Of a stretch of 64,000 nucleotides of DNA, positions 1 through 9,575 are shown one piece after another (the stretch's first letter is position 1; the number at the start of each line of letters is the position of its first letter). Source of the stretch: Roseiarcus sp963717215 (lineage in GTDB: Bacteria; Pseudomonadota; Alphaproteobacteria; Rhizobiales; Beijerinckiaceae). The translations under genes and the position numbers were made by a program. Location of the stretch: positions 434,001 through 498,000 of the forward strand of contig CAVQVS010000009.1 in the NCBI GenBank assembly GCA_963717215.1. The letters run 5' to 3'. The notes beneath the pieces were generated by a model. That model saw nothing but the letters and a program-made list of their open reading frames with translations. It had not been told where the DNA came from and made no database searches.

Positions 1-421
1 CGTAGATCTTTATTTCGACGACGTCTTGAATGCCCAGCCGATACGATCGGCCCGTCTTAGCTCGTAGTCGACTGACGATCTCGTCTCGAAGCTGTTCGAC
101 CGTGCGACCCGCGGCCTGTAGATCGCCTGCCGGGAAGAACGCAATCTTGCCGTCCGGCCGCACGGGCTGAGTCGCTTCCAGGTCAGGATCGTTGAACACC
201 GATATTTTTACGATATCGTCCGGCCCGAGCCGGAAGGAGGAAATCTCCGGCGTCAAGCTCCGCGCAGACGGAGTTGGCGCGAAGCCAGACGTGGCCGAAA
301 CCGGCGCCCCTTGATATTCGACCCGAGCTTGGAGCGCCCGATCGTCAACAATGTTCTTACCAGGGGCGCATCCGGTCAGAACAACCAAAGGGAGAATGAA
401 CCTCAATAACGCTAGGCGCAT
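1..421 (-). CDS. Polysaccharide export outer-membrane lipoprotein (Wza/ExoF type), 3' part missing
   Basis: Reading the minus strand from an ATG at 421 gives an open frame to the window edge, about 140 residues with no stop. It begins with a lipoprotein signal peptide ending in the lipobox LTGC (cysteine 18). After a short linker comes a poly_export domain containing FRLGPDDIVKISVFNDPDL, then PDGKIAFFPAGDLQAAG and an amphipathic ERLRDEI-like helix. These are the usual opening elements of Wza/KpsD/ExoF proteins, the outer-membrane channel for capsule or exopolysaccharide. The rest lies outside the window. Its position fits the export role in the polysaccharide locus that follows. The family call is confident; the polymer exported is unknown. 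Confidence 0.9.
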   Translation of the reverse strand, partial: MRLALLRFILPLVVLTGCAPGKNIVDDRALQARVEYQGAPVSATSGFAPTPSARSLTPEISSFRLGPDDIVKISVFNDPDLEATQPVRPDGKIAFFPAGDLQAAGRTVEQLRDEIVSRLRAKTGRSYRLGIQDVVEIKIY

Positions 422-734
422 ACTGGAGTGTGCTTTCCCTCGGGTGGTATGAAACTCATCTGCCCGCAGAACCAGAGTTCCAATCATCACGGCGGGCCTT
501 GGGACCTTTGCGCTCCGGCTCAACCTCCAGTAGTGCGCGCCGCCCCGCCCGCGTTCCTTGTCACATTACGACCGACACTGGCACCCCCGCGGAGCTGCTG
601 TGAGATCCGTTCACCCGCAAGCTTGCCGGGATGGACGATTCGCTTCATTTGTTCTGAAACGCGTAGCCTGCTGCCGGCGCAGACTCAAGCACAGTTTCCG
701 GAAGGCCTGCTGGCGCGCCGGGGGCAGCGCCTAC
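422..734. other. Intergenic stretch, no gene recognised
   Basis: This 313-base gap lies upstream of the export lipoprotein and downstream of the methyltransferase, both on the minus strand. It must hold the leader of the export gene. The reading frames across it give arginine- and proline-rich translations typical of non-coding GC-rich DNA. No clear -35/-10 pair or terminator stands out. Confidence 0.4.
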
Positions 735-1577
735 TCAATTGGGTATCGCTGAGGACACGCCATTCACGGAGCCGGCCGTCACGCTGCTGTTCTGCGGCTT
801 GCGCAGGAGGACGAGGTCGTGCGCCGGATGGCCGCCTGCGCCGCGCGGCACTTGCTCCACGAGCTCCCAGCCCTCGGCGATGTGATCGCGCACGAACGGG
901 CGCGAATGGAATGTCGAGCAGAGGTTCGCGCCAGCGGCCTCGGCCCACCGCACGACGCACCCGCCCGCATCGTAGACGCTTCGCTCCTCCGGCTTCAGTT
1001 GCTCGACGAATGCGTCCCCATGGAGCGTAAGCAGCAAATGGCCGCCCGGACGCATCACACGGCGCAGTTCGTCGCGCCAGGCCATCTGCGTCTCGACCGG
1101 GAGATGCGTAAAAACTGAGAGCGCGTAGATGAAGTCGAAGCTTGCGTCGCCATAGACTAACGGCGGCTCGAGCGCGTTTACGCTGACCTCGGCGAATGGC
1201 AGGTTCTCGTTACACCATTTTATAGCGGGGCCGCTAATATCGGTGCCGAAGATGCGCGCGTTTAGGCCCTTCCAGCGTCGCAGGATACTCCCGCACCCGC
1301 AGCCGAAGTCGAGGATCGCCTGGTGCGCCTCAAGCGGCGAGCCTGAGCGAATGAGCGCCCCGCGTATGCATTCCTCTGAGAGCTGGCCTCGCTCCAGAAA
1401 CCACTTAACGTCGGTAGTGCCCACAACGCGCACGCGCAGATCGGGCGGTGGAAGCGGCAAACCGTCAGGGGCCTCAGTGTCCTTGGGGGCGCCGAGGGCG
1501 TGCATAAATTCCCAGCCACGGAATATGGGCAGGAGAAGCCCGAGGCTGTTGAGCGTGCGCAGGAGAACAGCCTTCAT
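735..1577 (-). CDS. Class I SAM-dependent methyltransferase
   Basis: A 280-residue protein with a class I methyltransferase core. Motif I is ILDFGCGCGSI near residue 90, the acidic end of strand beta 2 is in IFGTDISG, and motif IV-V is seen in SFDFIYALSVFTHLP followed by RVMRPGGHLLLTLHG. The N-terminal 60 residues have no recognised domain. In this locus it most likely methylates a sugar or a lipid-linked intermediate, but the substrate cannot be read from the sequence. It lies on the same strand as the PhyH gene upstream, 148 bases away, so the two may be co-transcribed. Confidence 0.8.
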   Translation of the reverse strand: MKAVLLRTLNSLGLLLPIFRGWEFMHALGAPKDTEAPDGLPLPPPDLRVRVVGTTDVKWFLERGQLSEECIRGALIRSGSPLEAHQAILDFGCGCGSILRRWKGLNARIFGTDISGPAIKWCNENLPFAEVSVNALEPPLVYGDASFDFIYALSVFTHLPVETQMAWRDELRRVMRPGGHLLLTLHGDAFVEQLKPEERSVYDAGGCVVRWAEAAGANLCSTFHSRPFVRDHIAEGWELVEQVPRGAGGHPAHDLVLLRKPQNSSVTAGSVNGVSSAIPN

Positions 1578-1725
1578 GGTGCTTTCTATATCTCTATATC
1601 TGTTTGGTGATCATGTCTGGACGGCGCCCCTTGGTCAAGCGCGCTTTGCAGTTGCGGTGAACGTCTCTACACCGTCACGTTTGCGACCTGTTGGTGCCGA
1701 TGAGGATGCCGCGCCTCACGCGCAA

Positions 1726-2736
1726 TCATTGGTCGCCGCGGGTCGCGAATCCGCGCCGTAACTTGTTCCAAAGGCGGCGCTTGGAGACTGCCCTAAAGGT
1801 CATCCACGAGACGAACCAGGACGGAATCCTACGACCGCAATACATATTCGGCATCGCGTCGCCGTTAACAATATTCCGGAGATAACGGAAAAAGATGCGG
1901 CCGTCGAATGGATCACTTTCCATTGGCGAATAGTAACTGCAATCCTCAAAATAGTAATGGGTCACCTGTGACCAGCGGGTCAGGTCCGGGTTGGTCTGAC
2001 GCGACCCGCCGTGCAGCAGGTTCGCCGCCCAAATCAAGGCCTGTCCTTTCTTGGCATGGAATTGGCTGGGTTCGAGAGCGTTCGAGAGCACGAGCGCCTC
2101 CCACAGGTCCTCGAACGATTTTTGACTCGCCGCGCCCTGCTCGCCAGCTCGGCTGATGCCTACGTGTTCATTGACGTAGATCGGCCATTTGTGGGTGCCG
2201 GAATAATATTTGAGCGGGCCTTGTTCGGGGCCAACATCCTCGAGCGCGACCCAGACCCCGCACATGAAGCGCTCCGGCACCGAGCTGAAATGGACCGCAT
2301 CCGAATGAAAATGCTGCTGGGTGCCGACCGGAAAGTTCAACGTTTGGAACGGCCACGCCTGCCGGCCATAGAGGGTGGACAGGAGCGCCAGAATCTGTGG
2401 GTTCGCCGCGATCCGCTGAACATCGGCGTTAAATCGATACGCGTCCTGGACGCGGAGCCCTCGGTTTTCCCGCCATCCGTTCGTACGCCAGGAGTCCCAG
2501 TCGTAGTGCGAATGCAGCGATTGTTTGATGCGCTCGGCGAGCACGTCAAACTCGGGGTCCGGGAAATCAATAACAGCCCAGCCCCGCTCATGGAGTTGCA
2601 CGGCGATGGCCTTCATAGGCTCGTCGAGCTCCATTTTGTCCATAGCGGCACGGAAGAAAGGGGATTCAATGAGCGGCACGCCGCTGAGCGGATTGTGAAA
2701 ACGGTTGCCTGTGTCGACCTTCGCTATCTTGTTCAT
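1726..2736 (-). CDS. Phytanoyl-CoA dioxygenase (PhyH) family protein
   Basis: A 336-residue protein resembling non-heme Fe(II)/2-oxoglutarate dioxygenases of the PhyH family. The proximal iron ligands are probably the HxD of QQHFHSDAVHF, and the distal histidine is in ANLLHGGSRQ, where the following arginine would hold 2-oxoglutarate. LEDVGPEQGPLKYYSGTHKWP between them is typical of the family. PhyH proteins hydroxylate many small molecules; in polysaccharide loci they may modify sugars or lipids. The start codon overlaps the stop of a tiny upstream frame by ATGA. The family call is firm; the substrate is unknown. Confidence 0.82.
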   Translation of the reverse strand: MNKIAKVDTGNRFHNPLSGVPLIESPFFRAAMDKMELDEPMKAIAVQLHERGWAVIDFPDPEFDVLAERIKQSLHSHYDWDSWRTNGWRENRGLRVQDAYRFNADVQRIAANPQILALLSTLYGRQAWPFQTLNFPVGTQQHFHSDAVHFSSVPERFMCGVWVALEDVGPEQGPLKYYSGTHKWPIYVNEHVGISRAGEQGAASQKSFEDLWEALVLSNALEPSQFHAKKGQALIWAANLLHGGSRQTNPDLTRWSQVTHYYFEDCSYYSPMESDPFDGRIFFRYLRNIVNGDAMPNMYCGRRIPSWFVSWMTFRAVSKRRLWNKLRRGFATRGDQ

Positions 2737-2855
2737 CGGTTAAGACCTCCGGTGATATCGAAAATCCACTCGCCGGTGTTGCAAGCGAGGCACCCACCGG
2801 CAGACGCGAGCTCGCGACAGACATCTACTGAGCTTTGTTCTTTGTCCATAGTCAT
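2733..2855 (-). CDS. Possible 40-residue peptide coupled to the PhyH gene
   Basis: A short frame begins at an ATG at 2855 and ends in a TGA that overlaps the PhyH start (ATGA). It carries a CLAC motif (GGCLACNTGEW). The overlap suggests translational coupling, but the ribosome binding site is weak and I recognise no family. It could equally be the last piece of a decayed gene, because the same frame stays open upstream with a low-complexity translation antisense to the next gene. Confidence 0.3.
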   Translation of the reverse strand: MTMDKEQSSVDVCRELASAGGCLACNTGEWIFDITGGLNR

Positions 2856-3149
2856 GCCACCCCAAGAACCACCCGCGCAAGTGATTACATGGCCTCGGGG
2901 GCAAGCAAATCGTGAAGTTCGAAGAAGGGATTCCGCTTGTTCGCCAAATATGCGGGACGGCCGCATCCTTGACGATCCCATAATCAACAATGTAGATCCC
3001 GAAGGGTAAGCTGCGAGGCGCGGCATCCGTATCCGATTCGCCCAAATTGATGGAGGCAATCCCGTCGGGAAGGATCCTCGCGGGAACGCCGGCGCGGCGC
3101 AGCCGGAAGAGCCCCCGAAAAGCATCGAGATTCGAGGGAGTGTGCGGTC

Positions 3150-4115
3150 ATGATTCGCTTTGGTGTGTTGGGAACCGGAAGGGTCGTGCCGTACGGCCTC
3201 CTTAAGCCAGCCAAATTGACCCCAGGCGTCGAGGTGAGAGGGATTGCCTCTCGAACCCTCCAGACGGCCAGAGAGTTTGCTGCAAGGCATGGAGTCCAGC
3301 ACGCATTTGGCGACTACCAGGCTCTGTTGGAATCTGAAGATATCGACGCGGTCTACATCGCCCTTCCGCCAGCGCTTCACCACCCTTGGGCGCGTCGGGC
3401 GATCGAAGCAGGCAAGCATGTGCTCTGCGAAAAGCCCCTGGCGGAGAACGCGCAACAGGCGGAAGAGCTGATGCTGTGCGCGAGACAACACGGCCAAGTC
3501 TTAGTTGAAGGCATGCACCTTCGCTATTCAAACAAGCTAATTCGTCAACGCGAGCTGGTGGCTGCCGGTGAATTCGGACGATTGCTTCGTGTTAAATCGT
3601 GTTTTCGAATGCCGTACTGGCCGATGCCCAAGGATGATTTCCGCCGGCGCTTTGAGCTAGGGGGCGGCGCCGCGCTCGACGTGGGTTGCTATGCGGTCAG
3701 CTGTTTGCGGTACATGGCCGGAGAGGAGCCGGAAATCCTGTCGGTGCTCCACAAAACCATTGGTCCTCAAATTGATCGTTGGATGCAAGCCACTGCGCGG
3801 TTCCCATCAGGGGTTGAAGGGCTCGTAGAATTCGGGTTCCGCGGTTTTTATGTTCCTCGCGACGGGGTTGTGGTCACGTGCGAGAATGGCCGGATCAAGT
3901 GGGACGGTAAAGGCCTCGTGCTTGAGAAAGATGGCAAAGTGCTTCACGAGCCTCTCGCCCCAACTCCGACGTACCAACTCCAGCTTGAGGAGTTTGCGAA
4001 ACGTATCAGGGGCGAAGAGTCAAATGCGGTTCTACCTGACGACGCAGTCTTAACGGCGAGAGTTTTGGACACAATGTACGAGAAGGCTGGCCTTGCTCGG
4101 AGAGGGACTGCTTAG
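3150..4115 (+). CDS. Gfo/Idh/MocA family oxidoreductase
   Basis: A 321-residue NAD(P)-dependent sugar dehydrogenase-like protein. The Rossmann motif LGTGRV is at residues 7-12, the conserved EKP (the lysine is catalytic in the family) at 94-96, and the C-terminal domain has GGGAALDVGCYAVSCLRY, whose Asp and Tyr fit the family's active site. The length is normal for MocA-type enzymes. Divergent from the PhyH gene and four bases before the GMC oxidoreductase, it probably forms an operon with the latter. A role in making or altering a sugar precursor of the polysaccharide is inferred from context. Confidence 0.88.
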   Translation: MIRFGVLGTGRVVPYGLLKPAKLTPGVEVRGIASRTLQTAREFAARHGVQHAFGDYQALLESEDIDAVYIALPPALHHPWARRAIEAGKHVLCEKPLAENAQQAEELMLCARQHGQVLVEGMHLRYSNKLIRQRELVAAGEFGRLLRVKSCFRMPYWPMPKDDFRRRFELGGGAALDVGCYAVSCLRYMAGEEPEILSVLHKTIGPQIDRWMQATARFPSGVEGLVEFGFRGFYVPRDGVVVTCENGRIKWDGKGLVLEKDGKVLHEPLAPTPTYQLQLEEFAKRIRGEESNAVLPDDAVLTARVLDTMYEKAGLARRGTA

Positions 4116-4119
4116 ACGC

Positions 4120-5733
4120 ATGAAAAGTCCCTCATGGGAAGTTGTTCCGGAGGACGCTGAAGGTCACCTGTGGGACGTCATCGTTATCGGCACGGGAGCG
4201 GGCGGCTCGACGGCCGGCTTCAATCTCGCGCGGTTGGGACGGTCGGTACTATTTGTCGAGCGCGGAAAACTTCTTCAATACAATTCTTCCGTCGTGCGAG
4301 GCGTCCCATTTTCATGGACGGGCGACCCCGAAGCAGCGCTAAACCATGGCTGGTGGCCTCGTCCTCTTCATTTTCGCGAGGAGGAACAACTCGCTTCAGT
4401 TCCCACAAGGCCACCCAATGGTTGTGGCGCAGGCGGGTCGACTGCGCAGTTTAACGGGGTGATGGACCGATTTCGTCCGCATGACTTCACGCCTCGCGGT
4501 TTTTACCGGGACATGCCCGATACCTCTCTGCCTGAAACTTGGCCCGTCAGCTACGAGGAAATGGCGCCATTCTACGAGCGAGCCGAGAGCCTGTATCGTG
4601 TACGAGGGACGCAAGACCCACTGGCGCCGCCATCTTCAGCCAGTCTCATGGAGCCGCCGCAGGCGTCCGACAGGGAGCTCGAGGTTTCTGATCGGCTGCA
4701 AAGCGTAGGCCTGAGCCCCTATCGCATTCACTCCGCATCAGAGCAGCTTCCGGGCTGCTATGGCTGTCCCGGCATGCTCTGCCCGCGTAGATGCCGGAAT
4801 GACGCCGCCCGAATATGTCTCTTTCCGGCGCTCGAGCAGTACGGGGCGAAAATCCTTCCGAAATGCCGCGCAATCCGACTTGAAGAGAGAAACCGGGTAG
4901 TTGAGCGGTTGGTTTGCGAGTCGAACCAGCGGCAGATCACCCTGCGAGCCCGAGTTTTCATCCTCGCCGCGGGCGCTTTTCAGACGCCTGCTATCCTTCA
5001 ACGCTCCACGAGCGACTGTTTTCCACGCGGTTTAGGAAACAGCTCAGGCTTTCTTGGCCACAACCTGATGATGCACGCAGCCAGCCATCTGTTCGTTCAG
5101 CTCAAGCCAACTTCAAGGTCCTTGGATGTCAACATGAGTTACGGCCTGTCACTGAACGACTTTTACGTCCGTAACGGGACAAAAATGGGCAATTTCCACG
5201 CACATCCCGTAGTGTCGCATGATGAGTTGTTGAAGTATCTGATTCAACACTATCGGGGACTGAACCTTCTGCCCGGCCGAGTCCTATCACGGATGACGTC
5301 AGTAGGGAAATTCTTCAGCCGCCCCGGAACGGTCTTTGCCGCCATCGTCGAAGATCTCCCTTATCATGGCAACCAGGTGGCGGCAAAAACAGGCTCAGAG
5401 GAAGACGTAGTATATACTTATCGCTATCCGGCGGAGCTCCGCGCTCGGGCGGGGATGATGGTCGACGGCTTCAAGAGTGCTGTCGCCCCACTGTTTGACG
5501 TAAGCCCCTTGCAACCGACCGGTGGGCTCAACGCCAGTCATGTGTGCGGAACATGCCGCTTTGGCGACGATCCCCGCACGAGCGTGCTCGACCGCGACAA
5601 TCGCGCTCATGACCTTGACAATCTTTATGTCCTCGACGCGTCCTTTTTTCCGTCGAGCGGGGGGATCAACCCAAGTCTGACGGTTGTAGCGAATAGCTTG
5701 CGAGCCACCGACAAGATTGCTCAGAGCCTATAA
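4120..5733 (+). CDS. GMC-family FAD-dependent oxidoreductase
   Basis: A 537-residue flavoprotein starting four bases after the MocA stop; an in-frame ATG at 4093 is less likely because it lies inside that gene. The FAD dinucleotide motif is VIVIGTGAGGSTAGFNLARL. A second GCGAGGSTAQFNGV follows near residue 110, and the C-terminal signature reads LDASFFPSSGGINPSLTV, preceded by the histidine-containing SHVCGTCRFGDD. A cysteine cluster, CYGCPGMLCPRRC near residues 220-232, is unusual and may bind metal. Paired with the MocA enzyme it probably oxidises a sugar or alcohol group. The substrate is unknown. Confidence 0.85.
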   Translation: MKSPSWEVVPEDAEGHLWDVIVIGTGAGGSTAGFNLARLGRSVLFVERGKLLQYNSSVVRGVPFSWTGDPEAALNHGWWPRPLHFREEEQLASVPTRPPNGCGAGGSTAQFNGVMDRFRPHDFTPRGFYRDMPDTSLPETWPVSYEEMAPFYERAESLYRVRGTQDPLAPPSSASLMEPPQASDRELEVSDRLQSVGLSPYRIHSASEQLPGCYGCPGMLCPRRCRNDAARICLFPALEQYGAKILPKCRAIRLEERNRVVERLVCESNQRQITLRARVFILAAGAFQTPAILQRSTSDCFPRGLGNSSGFLGHNLMMHAASHLFVQLKPTSRSLDVNMSYGLSLNDFYVRNGTKMGNFHAHPVVSHDELLKYLIQHYRGLNLLPGRVLSRMTSVGKFFSRPGTVFAAIVEDLPYHGNQVAAKTGSEEDVVYTYRYPAELRARAGMMVDGFKSAVAPLFDVSPLQPTGGLNASHVCGTCRFGDDPRTSVLDRDNRAHDLDNLYVLDASFFPSSGGINPSLTVVANSLRATDKIAQSL

Positions 5734-5791
5734 ATGACCAATGCCTTTTTGGCGCGTCGGTTTAGGGTCGATCGCCGATCGCGCCTAACCT

Positions 5792-7459
5792 TTATTGTTG
5801 GTAAAGAGGACGAACGGCTCGCGCTGGCGAGCTTGCTAACGATGTCCGGGGTTCGCTTTGGATATGATGAGCGAAAGCCACAATCAGAGCTGCGAAAAGC
5901 CATAAGTTAGCGCTGATGGCATGACCCGTTAATGGATCATCGGCGAGACTTTGAGTGGCGAGGCTCGCTAGACCTGCGACCATCCCTACTAGCAGCGGTT
6001 TCATGTTTGTCGGGGCATTTCTCATCGCGCCGAGGGCCATGATCACGATCTTGCCGAAGAAGACGACGTATAAGATCAGTCCGACGGGGCCAAGCTCAGT
6101 CAGGAGCGCCAAATAGAGACTATCAGTGGACTCCACCGTCGGTATCTGTAGCCCTAAGTCTCGCAATTCTTGTTTGATCGTCTGCATCGCGGCTGTGCCG
6201 TTGCTGAGGCCCACGCCGAGGATTGGGTGCTGCAAGTAGCCTTGGAGCGCAGTCTCGAACAGGGTAAAGCGCATTGTGAACAATTCAGGCCGTGTATCCA
6301 AATAAATCAGCAGCAGGGGGATACAGAGCGCTAGCGCCAAAGCTAAGGTGACAGCGCCGATTTTGAGGCCACGCGGCGAGATTAACCCGGCCCAGGCGGC
6401 GACAGGGAAAAAGATCACGGTGCCCGCCATAAAGCCAATGAACCCGGCCCGCGAGAAGGTCAGCACTAGGGCGAGAAAGCCCCAAGAATAGATCATAAAT
6501 AACAGGATTCGATCGAAATTTCTTCGCGCGGCTATGAGATAGGCAAGGAATATCGGTAGGGTGAGACCACACAAACTAGCCGCTATCGAAGGATGGCCGA
6601 ATATGCCCTGGCTTCGTTTGATGTCTGTTCCATTCTCACGATCTTTTCCCAGACCACGGTCGCCGATGTGAAGCGTAAGGCTTTGGGGAGCCGTATCTTT
6701 CGTCCTATGTGTTTGAGTATTGGTTGGGGCAGTCGCCGCTGGTTGGTCGTGCAGGCTGGCGAAAGCTACGAAATCCGTACCGATCCCTCGTTCGAAGAAT
6801 ATGATCACGCTGCTAGCGCCAATAATCGACCCGATCAATAAGGCCCACACGGCGCTCCGAAACTGCAAGGGCGTTTCCAAATTGTTAATAAGATAAAGGA
6901 AGCATAAAAAATACATAACCTCCCTGAACAGTTCGAACATCGACAGGGCGAACGACTGAGCATTGATCAGCGAAACGACCAGTGCCCAAGCAAGGTAGAA
7001 TAGAAAGAGATATCCGATTTTCGGAAAATACAACCTCTCCCGTCTCACGCAGACGCGAGCCAGCCACGGCAGCAACATCGCGACTAACACGACATCGGTT
7101 ACATAGATCAGAAGGCTGACTGTCCCAGATGCGGGCATTCCGTAAGTATCAATAAGAGTTTGAGTGAACTCGGGATCTGACAGCCATTTCGAGATGTCGA
7201 AGGGAATCGACAAGACCAACAGAAACAGCCAATACGCCTTCGGATCCTTTACCACCATCGTCGGGATCAGCAGCGCGAAGCCGCCCAGGAGAAAGGCGAC
7301 TTTCGCCGGAGAAAGTGCGTCCATAGCGACGTCGGTCGCGAACGCGAGCAAAATGCCGCAGCAGAGAGCTCCAAAGCCGACGACCAGCTGCCGCACGTTC
7401 AAGGGATGTTCCCTTGGACCAATTTCTCGCAACCGCCCGGCGTCGTGAAGGCGGGGCAC
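5792..7459 (-). CDS. O-antigen ligase/polymerase (Wzy/WaaL-like) membrane protein
   Basis: A 555-residue protein with many hydrophobic segments from about residue 25 to 520. It has a large periplasmic loop (about residues 225-290) and the ligase-like stretch FTFSRAGFIGFMAG followed by HPILGVGLSNG and ESTDSLYLALLTELGPVGLILY. These are hallmarks of the O-antigen ligase/polymerase (Wzc-Wzy) superfamily. The first about 20 residues are not membrane-like, and a GTG about 22 codons in (VRQLVVGFGALCCG) is a plausible real start. It converges on the GMC gene with 58 bases between. It is the likely polymerase of the locus. Confidence 0.85.
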   Translation of the reverse strand: MPRLHDAGRLREIGPREHPLNVRQLVVGFGALCCGILLAFATDVAMDALSPAKVAFLLGGFALLIPTMVVKDPKAYWLFLLVLSIPFDISKWLSDPEFTQTLIDTYGMPASGTVSLLIYVTDVVLVAMLLPWLARVCVRRERLYFPKIGYLFLFYLAWALVVSLINAQSFALSMFELFREVMYFLCFLYLINNLETPLQFRSAVWALLIGSIIGASSVIIFFERGIGTDFVAFASLHDQPAATAPTNTQTHRTKDTAPQSLTLHIGDRGLGKDRENGTDIKRSQGIFGHPSIAASLCGLTLPIFLAYLIAARRNFDRILLFMIYSWGFLALVLTFSRAGFIGFMAGTVIFFPVAAWAGLISPRGLKIGAVTLALALALCIPLLLIYLDTRPELFTMRFTLFETALQGYLQHPILGVGLSNGTAAMQTIKQELRDLGLQIPTVESTDSLYLALLTELGPVGLILYVVFFGKIVIMALGAMRNAPTNMKPLLVGMVAGLASLATQSLADDPLTGHAISANLWLFAALIVAFAHHIQSEPRTSLASSPARAVRPLYQQ

Positions 7460-8164
7460 TCGTCGTGGTCTTTCGTCCGGTCAAGCGCAGCAGGGCCCCC
7501 GGAAAAAACGAGGAGCCTGATCCTCGTTAGTCCTGCCTGTCTAGAGGCAACCTGGGCAAAACTCACGATACTCTCTCATCCTTATCGATCCGCGTTCCTG
7601 CTGTTCGGGTTGGGAGTCCGACCATTTCACCTCGTCTGCCTTTGCCCAATCAGCCATGTCGAAGCCGCGTTCGGATCGGCGCATTTGTCGACTTACCACA
7701 GGTTGTATCTGCAGTCGAAAGGCGATCAAGCCCTTTCCGGGAGTTCCTGAGCCGGTTTTTGCCTTTTCCATTGCGGGCCCCCTGCGTGGGGTGGCGACGT
7801 AGATTAACCGGGTCAACGCGGTGTTTTTTTGCTGTTTCTCTCACTGCTGCAGGCTTTTGGGTCCAGTCGCCATAAAGAGGAATACATCCAGGCGCTGTCA
7901 CTTGCCACGAACAGCGGCTGTTTGGAGCCTTGGCTGATATAGCGGCTGGCTTGAGTTTCGAGGGGCTCTGTGGTAGTCCAAATTTGGACTGCACTTTCAA
8001 GCCTGGGGGTTTCGGCCGGTGAACTGGCGGCAGCCAGATACGCCTGGATCTCGTTGTTTCGTCTTAGGTCTTATGCCGAGTGCTCCTGTGAGTTACTGCT
8101 CGAACGATGGTCAGAGCTTATGTTGAGTGGCGAAACACGTCCGGAGGGAAATTTTAACGCGCGA
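7460..8164. other. Divergent intergenic region, no gene recognised
   Basis: About 700 bases separate the minus-strand polymerase from the plus-strand chain-length gene. Reading frames here translate to low-complexity, basic sequence with no recognisable family. The region presumably holds both promoters. I saw no convincing -35/-10 pair, inverted repeat or small RNA signature. Confidence 0.4.
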
Positions 8165-9427
8165 ATGGAACTGATGTCCCTGTTCAGCGTGTTGCGCCGG
8201 CACGTCTTTCTGATTGTCGCATTGTGCATCGTAACCGCGCTCGCTGGCTATGGCGTCACCTTCATTTCCGCCTTGATACCAGAAAAATATGAGTCCTCTG
8301 CTACGGTGTTGGTGCGTCCTCACGATCCTATTAAGATCGAGCCGAACAATTCTGGCAAGGAATTCTTGGACTTTCCTGTCGGACAAACGCCAGTCGTTGA
8401 ATCGGCCTCCAAGACCTACATTCAGATCATTCAGAGTCCCACCCTAATTGCCGAAGTCGTGCGCGAACTGAAGCTGGACCAGAGGCCAGAGGCGGGGCCT
8501 ACCGGCGGATTCCTTGGTTACATCAAATCATTCTACAAGTATGTGACATCAAATCTCAAGGACGCATATGCGATTTTGAAGTATGGTAGATTGCTTAAGG
8601 ATGATCCGTTCACCACGGCCGTCAAGGATCTCAGCAAAGGCCTAATGCTGAAGTCGTACGAGGACACCTATGTGTTTGAGATTAAGTACAGCGACGTGGA
8701 TCCCCAGACGGCTGCGGACGTCGCTAATACGGCAGCACGGTTGTTTATAAAATTTATGGAAGACATGGGCGTGTCAGAAGCAAAGGATTCTGCTGAGCGC
8801 TTAAAGAACCAACTTGAACAGAGCCGGCAAAAGGTGATGGAGGCTCGAGAAAGTTTACAAAAATACAAAGAAGCACATGGCGTCTTTTTGTACCAGCCAG
8901 AATATGATGAGAAGCTTAAAGTTATTTCCGATTTGACTGTTGAGCTTGCGAAGTTGGATGCAACTTACGCGAACGAGAGTCTGGGAGCCAATACGATTGA
9001 TGCGACCACTTATGCAAAGAAGCGCGATCGTCTTCTGAAGGTCCTTAAGGAGAACCAGACTGATCTCGCTTCTCTGCCGACGGTCGAGCGGGAACTGCAG
9101 CAACGGCAGGCGGATGTCGACGTTGCGAGCGCGACGTATGGCACGGTAGCCAAGGACCTGAAAGATGCTGAAATCAGGTCCGACGTGATGCCAGAAGCGC
9201 GCCTGATCTCGCCGGCGTTCGTGCCGCAGTTGCCAAGTCGGCCGCGCCGCGACGTTTTCCTCGGAGTATCCCTGCTGGCTGGTCTGTTTGTCGGCATAGC
9301 TCTGGCTTTCTTTCTTGAATACATCAACCGAACCGCTCGGGGGATTAACGATATCGAGAGCTTTGTCGGGTTGAGAGTCATCGGAATTATCCCGACAGCT
9401 CCGCGGACTCATGTCAGTCAGGCGTAG
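8165..9427 (+). CDS. Wzz/GumC-type polysaccharide chain-length determinant
   Basis: A 420-residue inner-membrane protein. I take the ATG at 8165 (MELMSLFSVLRRHVF) because the family starts just before its first membrane helix; the frame is open further upstream without homology. Transmembrane helix 1 follows at about residues 11-35. A long periplasmic region has coiled-coil stretches around SAERLKNQLEQSRQ. A proline-containing segment (FVPQLPSRPRRD) leads into helix 2 (VFLGVSLLAGLFVGIALAFF). There is no cytoplasmic kinase domain; that domain is a separate gene at 11523. It should set chain length together with the polymerase. Confidence 0.88.
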   Translation: MELMSLFSVLRRHVFLIVALCIVTALAGYGVTFISALIPEKYESSATVLVRPHDPIKIEPNNSGKEFLDFPVGQTPVVESASKTYIQIIQSPTLIAEVVRELKLDQRPEAGPTGGFLGYIKSFYKYVTSNLKDAYAILKYGRLLKDDPFTTAVKDLSKGLMLKSYEDTYVFEIKYSDVDPQTAADVANTAARLFIKFMEDMGVSEAKDSAERLKNQLEQSRQKVMEARESLQKYKEAHGVFLYQPEYDEKLKVISDLTVELAKLDATYANESLGANTIDATTYAKKRDRLLKVLKENQTDLASLPTVERELQQRQADVDVASATYGTVAKDLKDAEIRSDVMPEARLISPAFVPQLPSRPRRDVFLGVSLLAGLFVGIALAFFLEYINRTARGINDIESFVGLRVIGIIPTAPRTHVSQA

Positions 9428-9575
9428 GTCGGCGGCACACATCTTGGGGCGCGCACCTTTAGGGGGTCGCGCCGCCGCGGTGGCCAGACTAGCAACCATT
9501 CACATCAATAAGGACGTTGAGGCCGGTCCGCCGCGTAACCGAGACGTTCGCTATGGTTGGAAGTGAGATCGACAC

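Noticed and set aside
2856..3497. Long minus-strand open frame continuing upstream of the tiny PhyH-coupled frame
   Set aside because: Most of it is antisense to the MocA gene, and its translation is low complexity with no family resemblance. Only the last 40 codons are kept, as a weak call.
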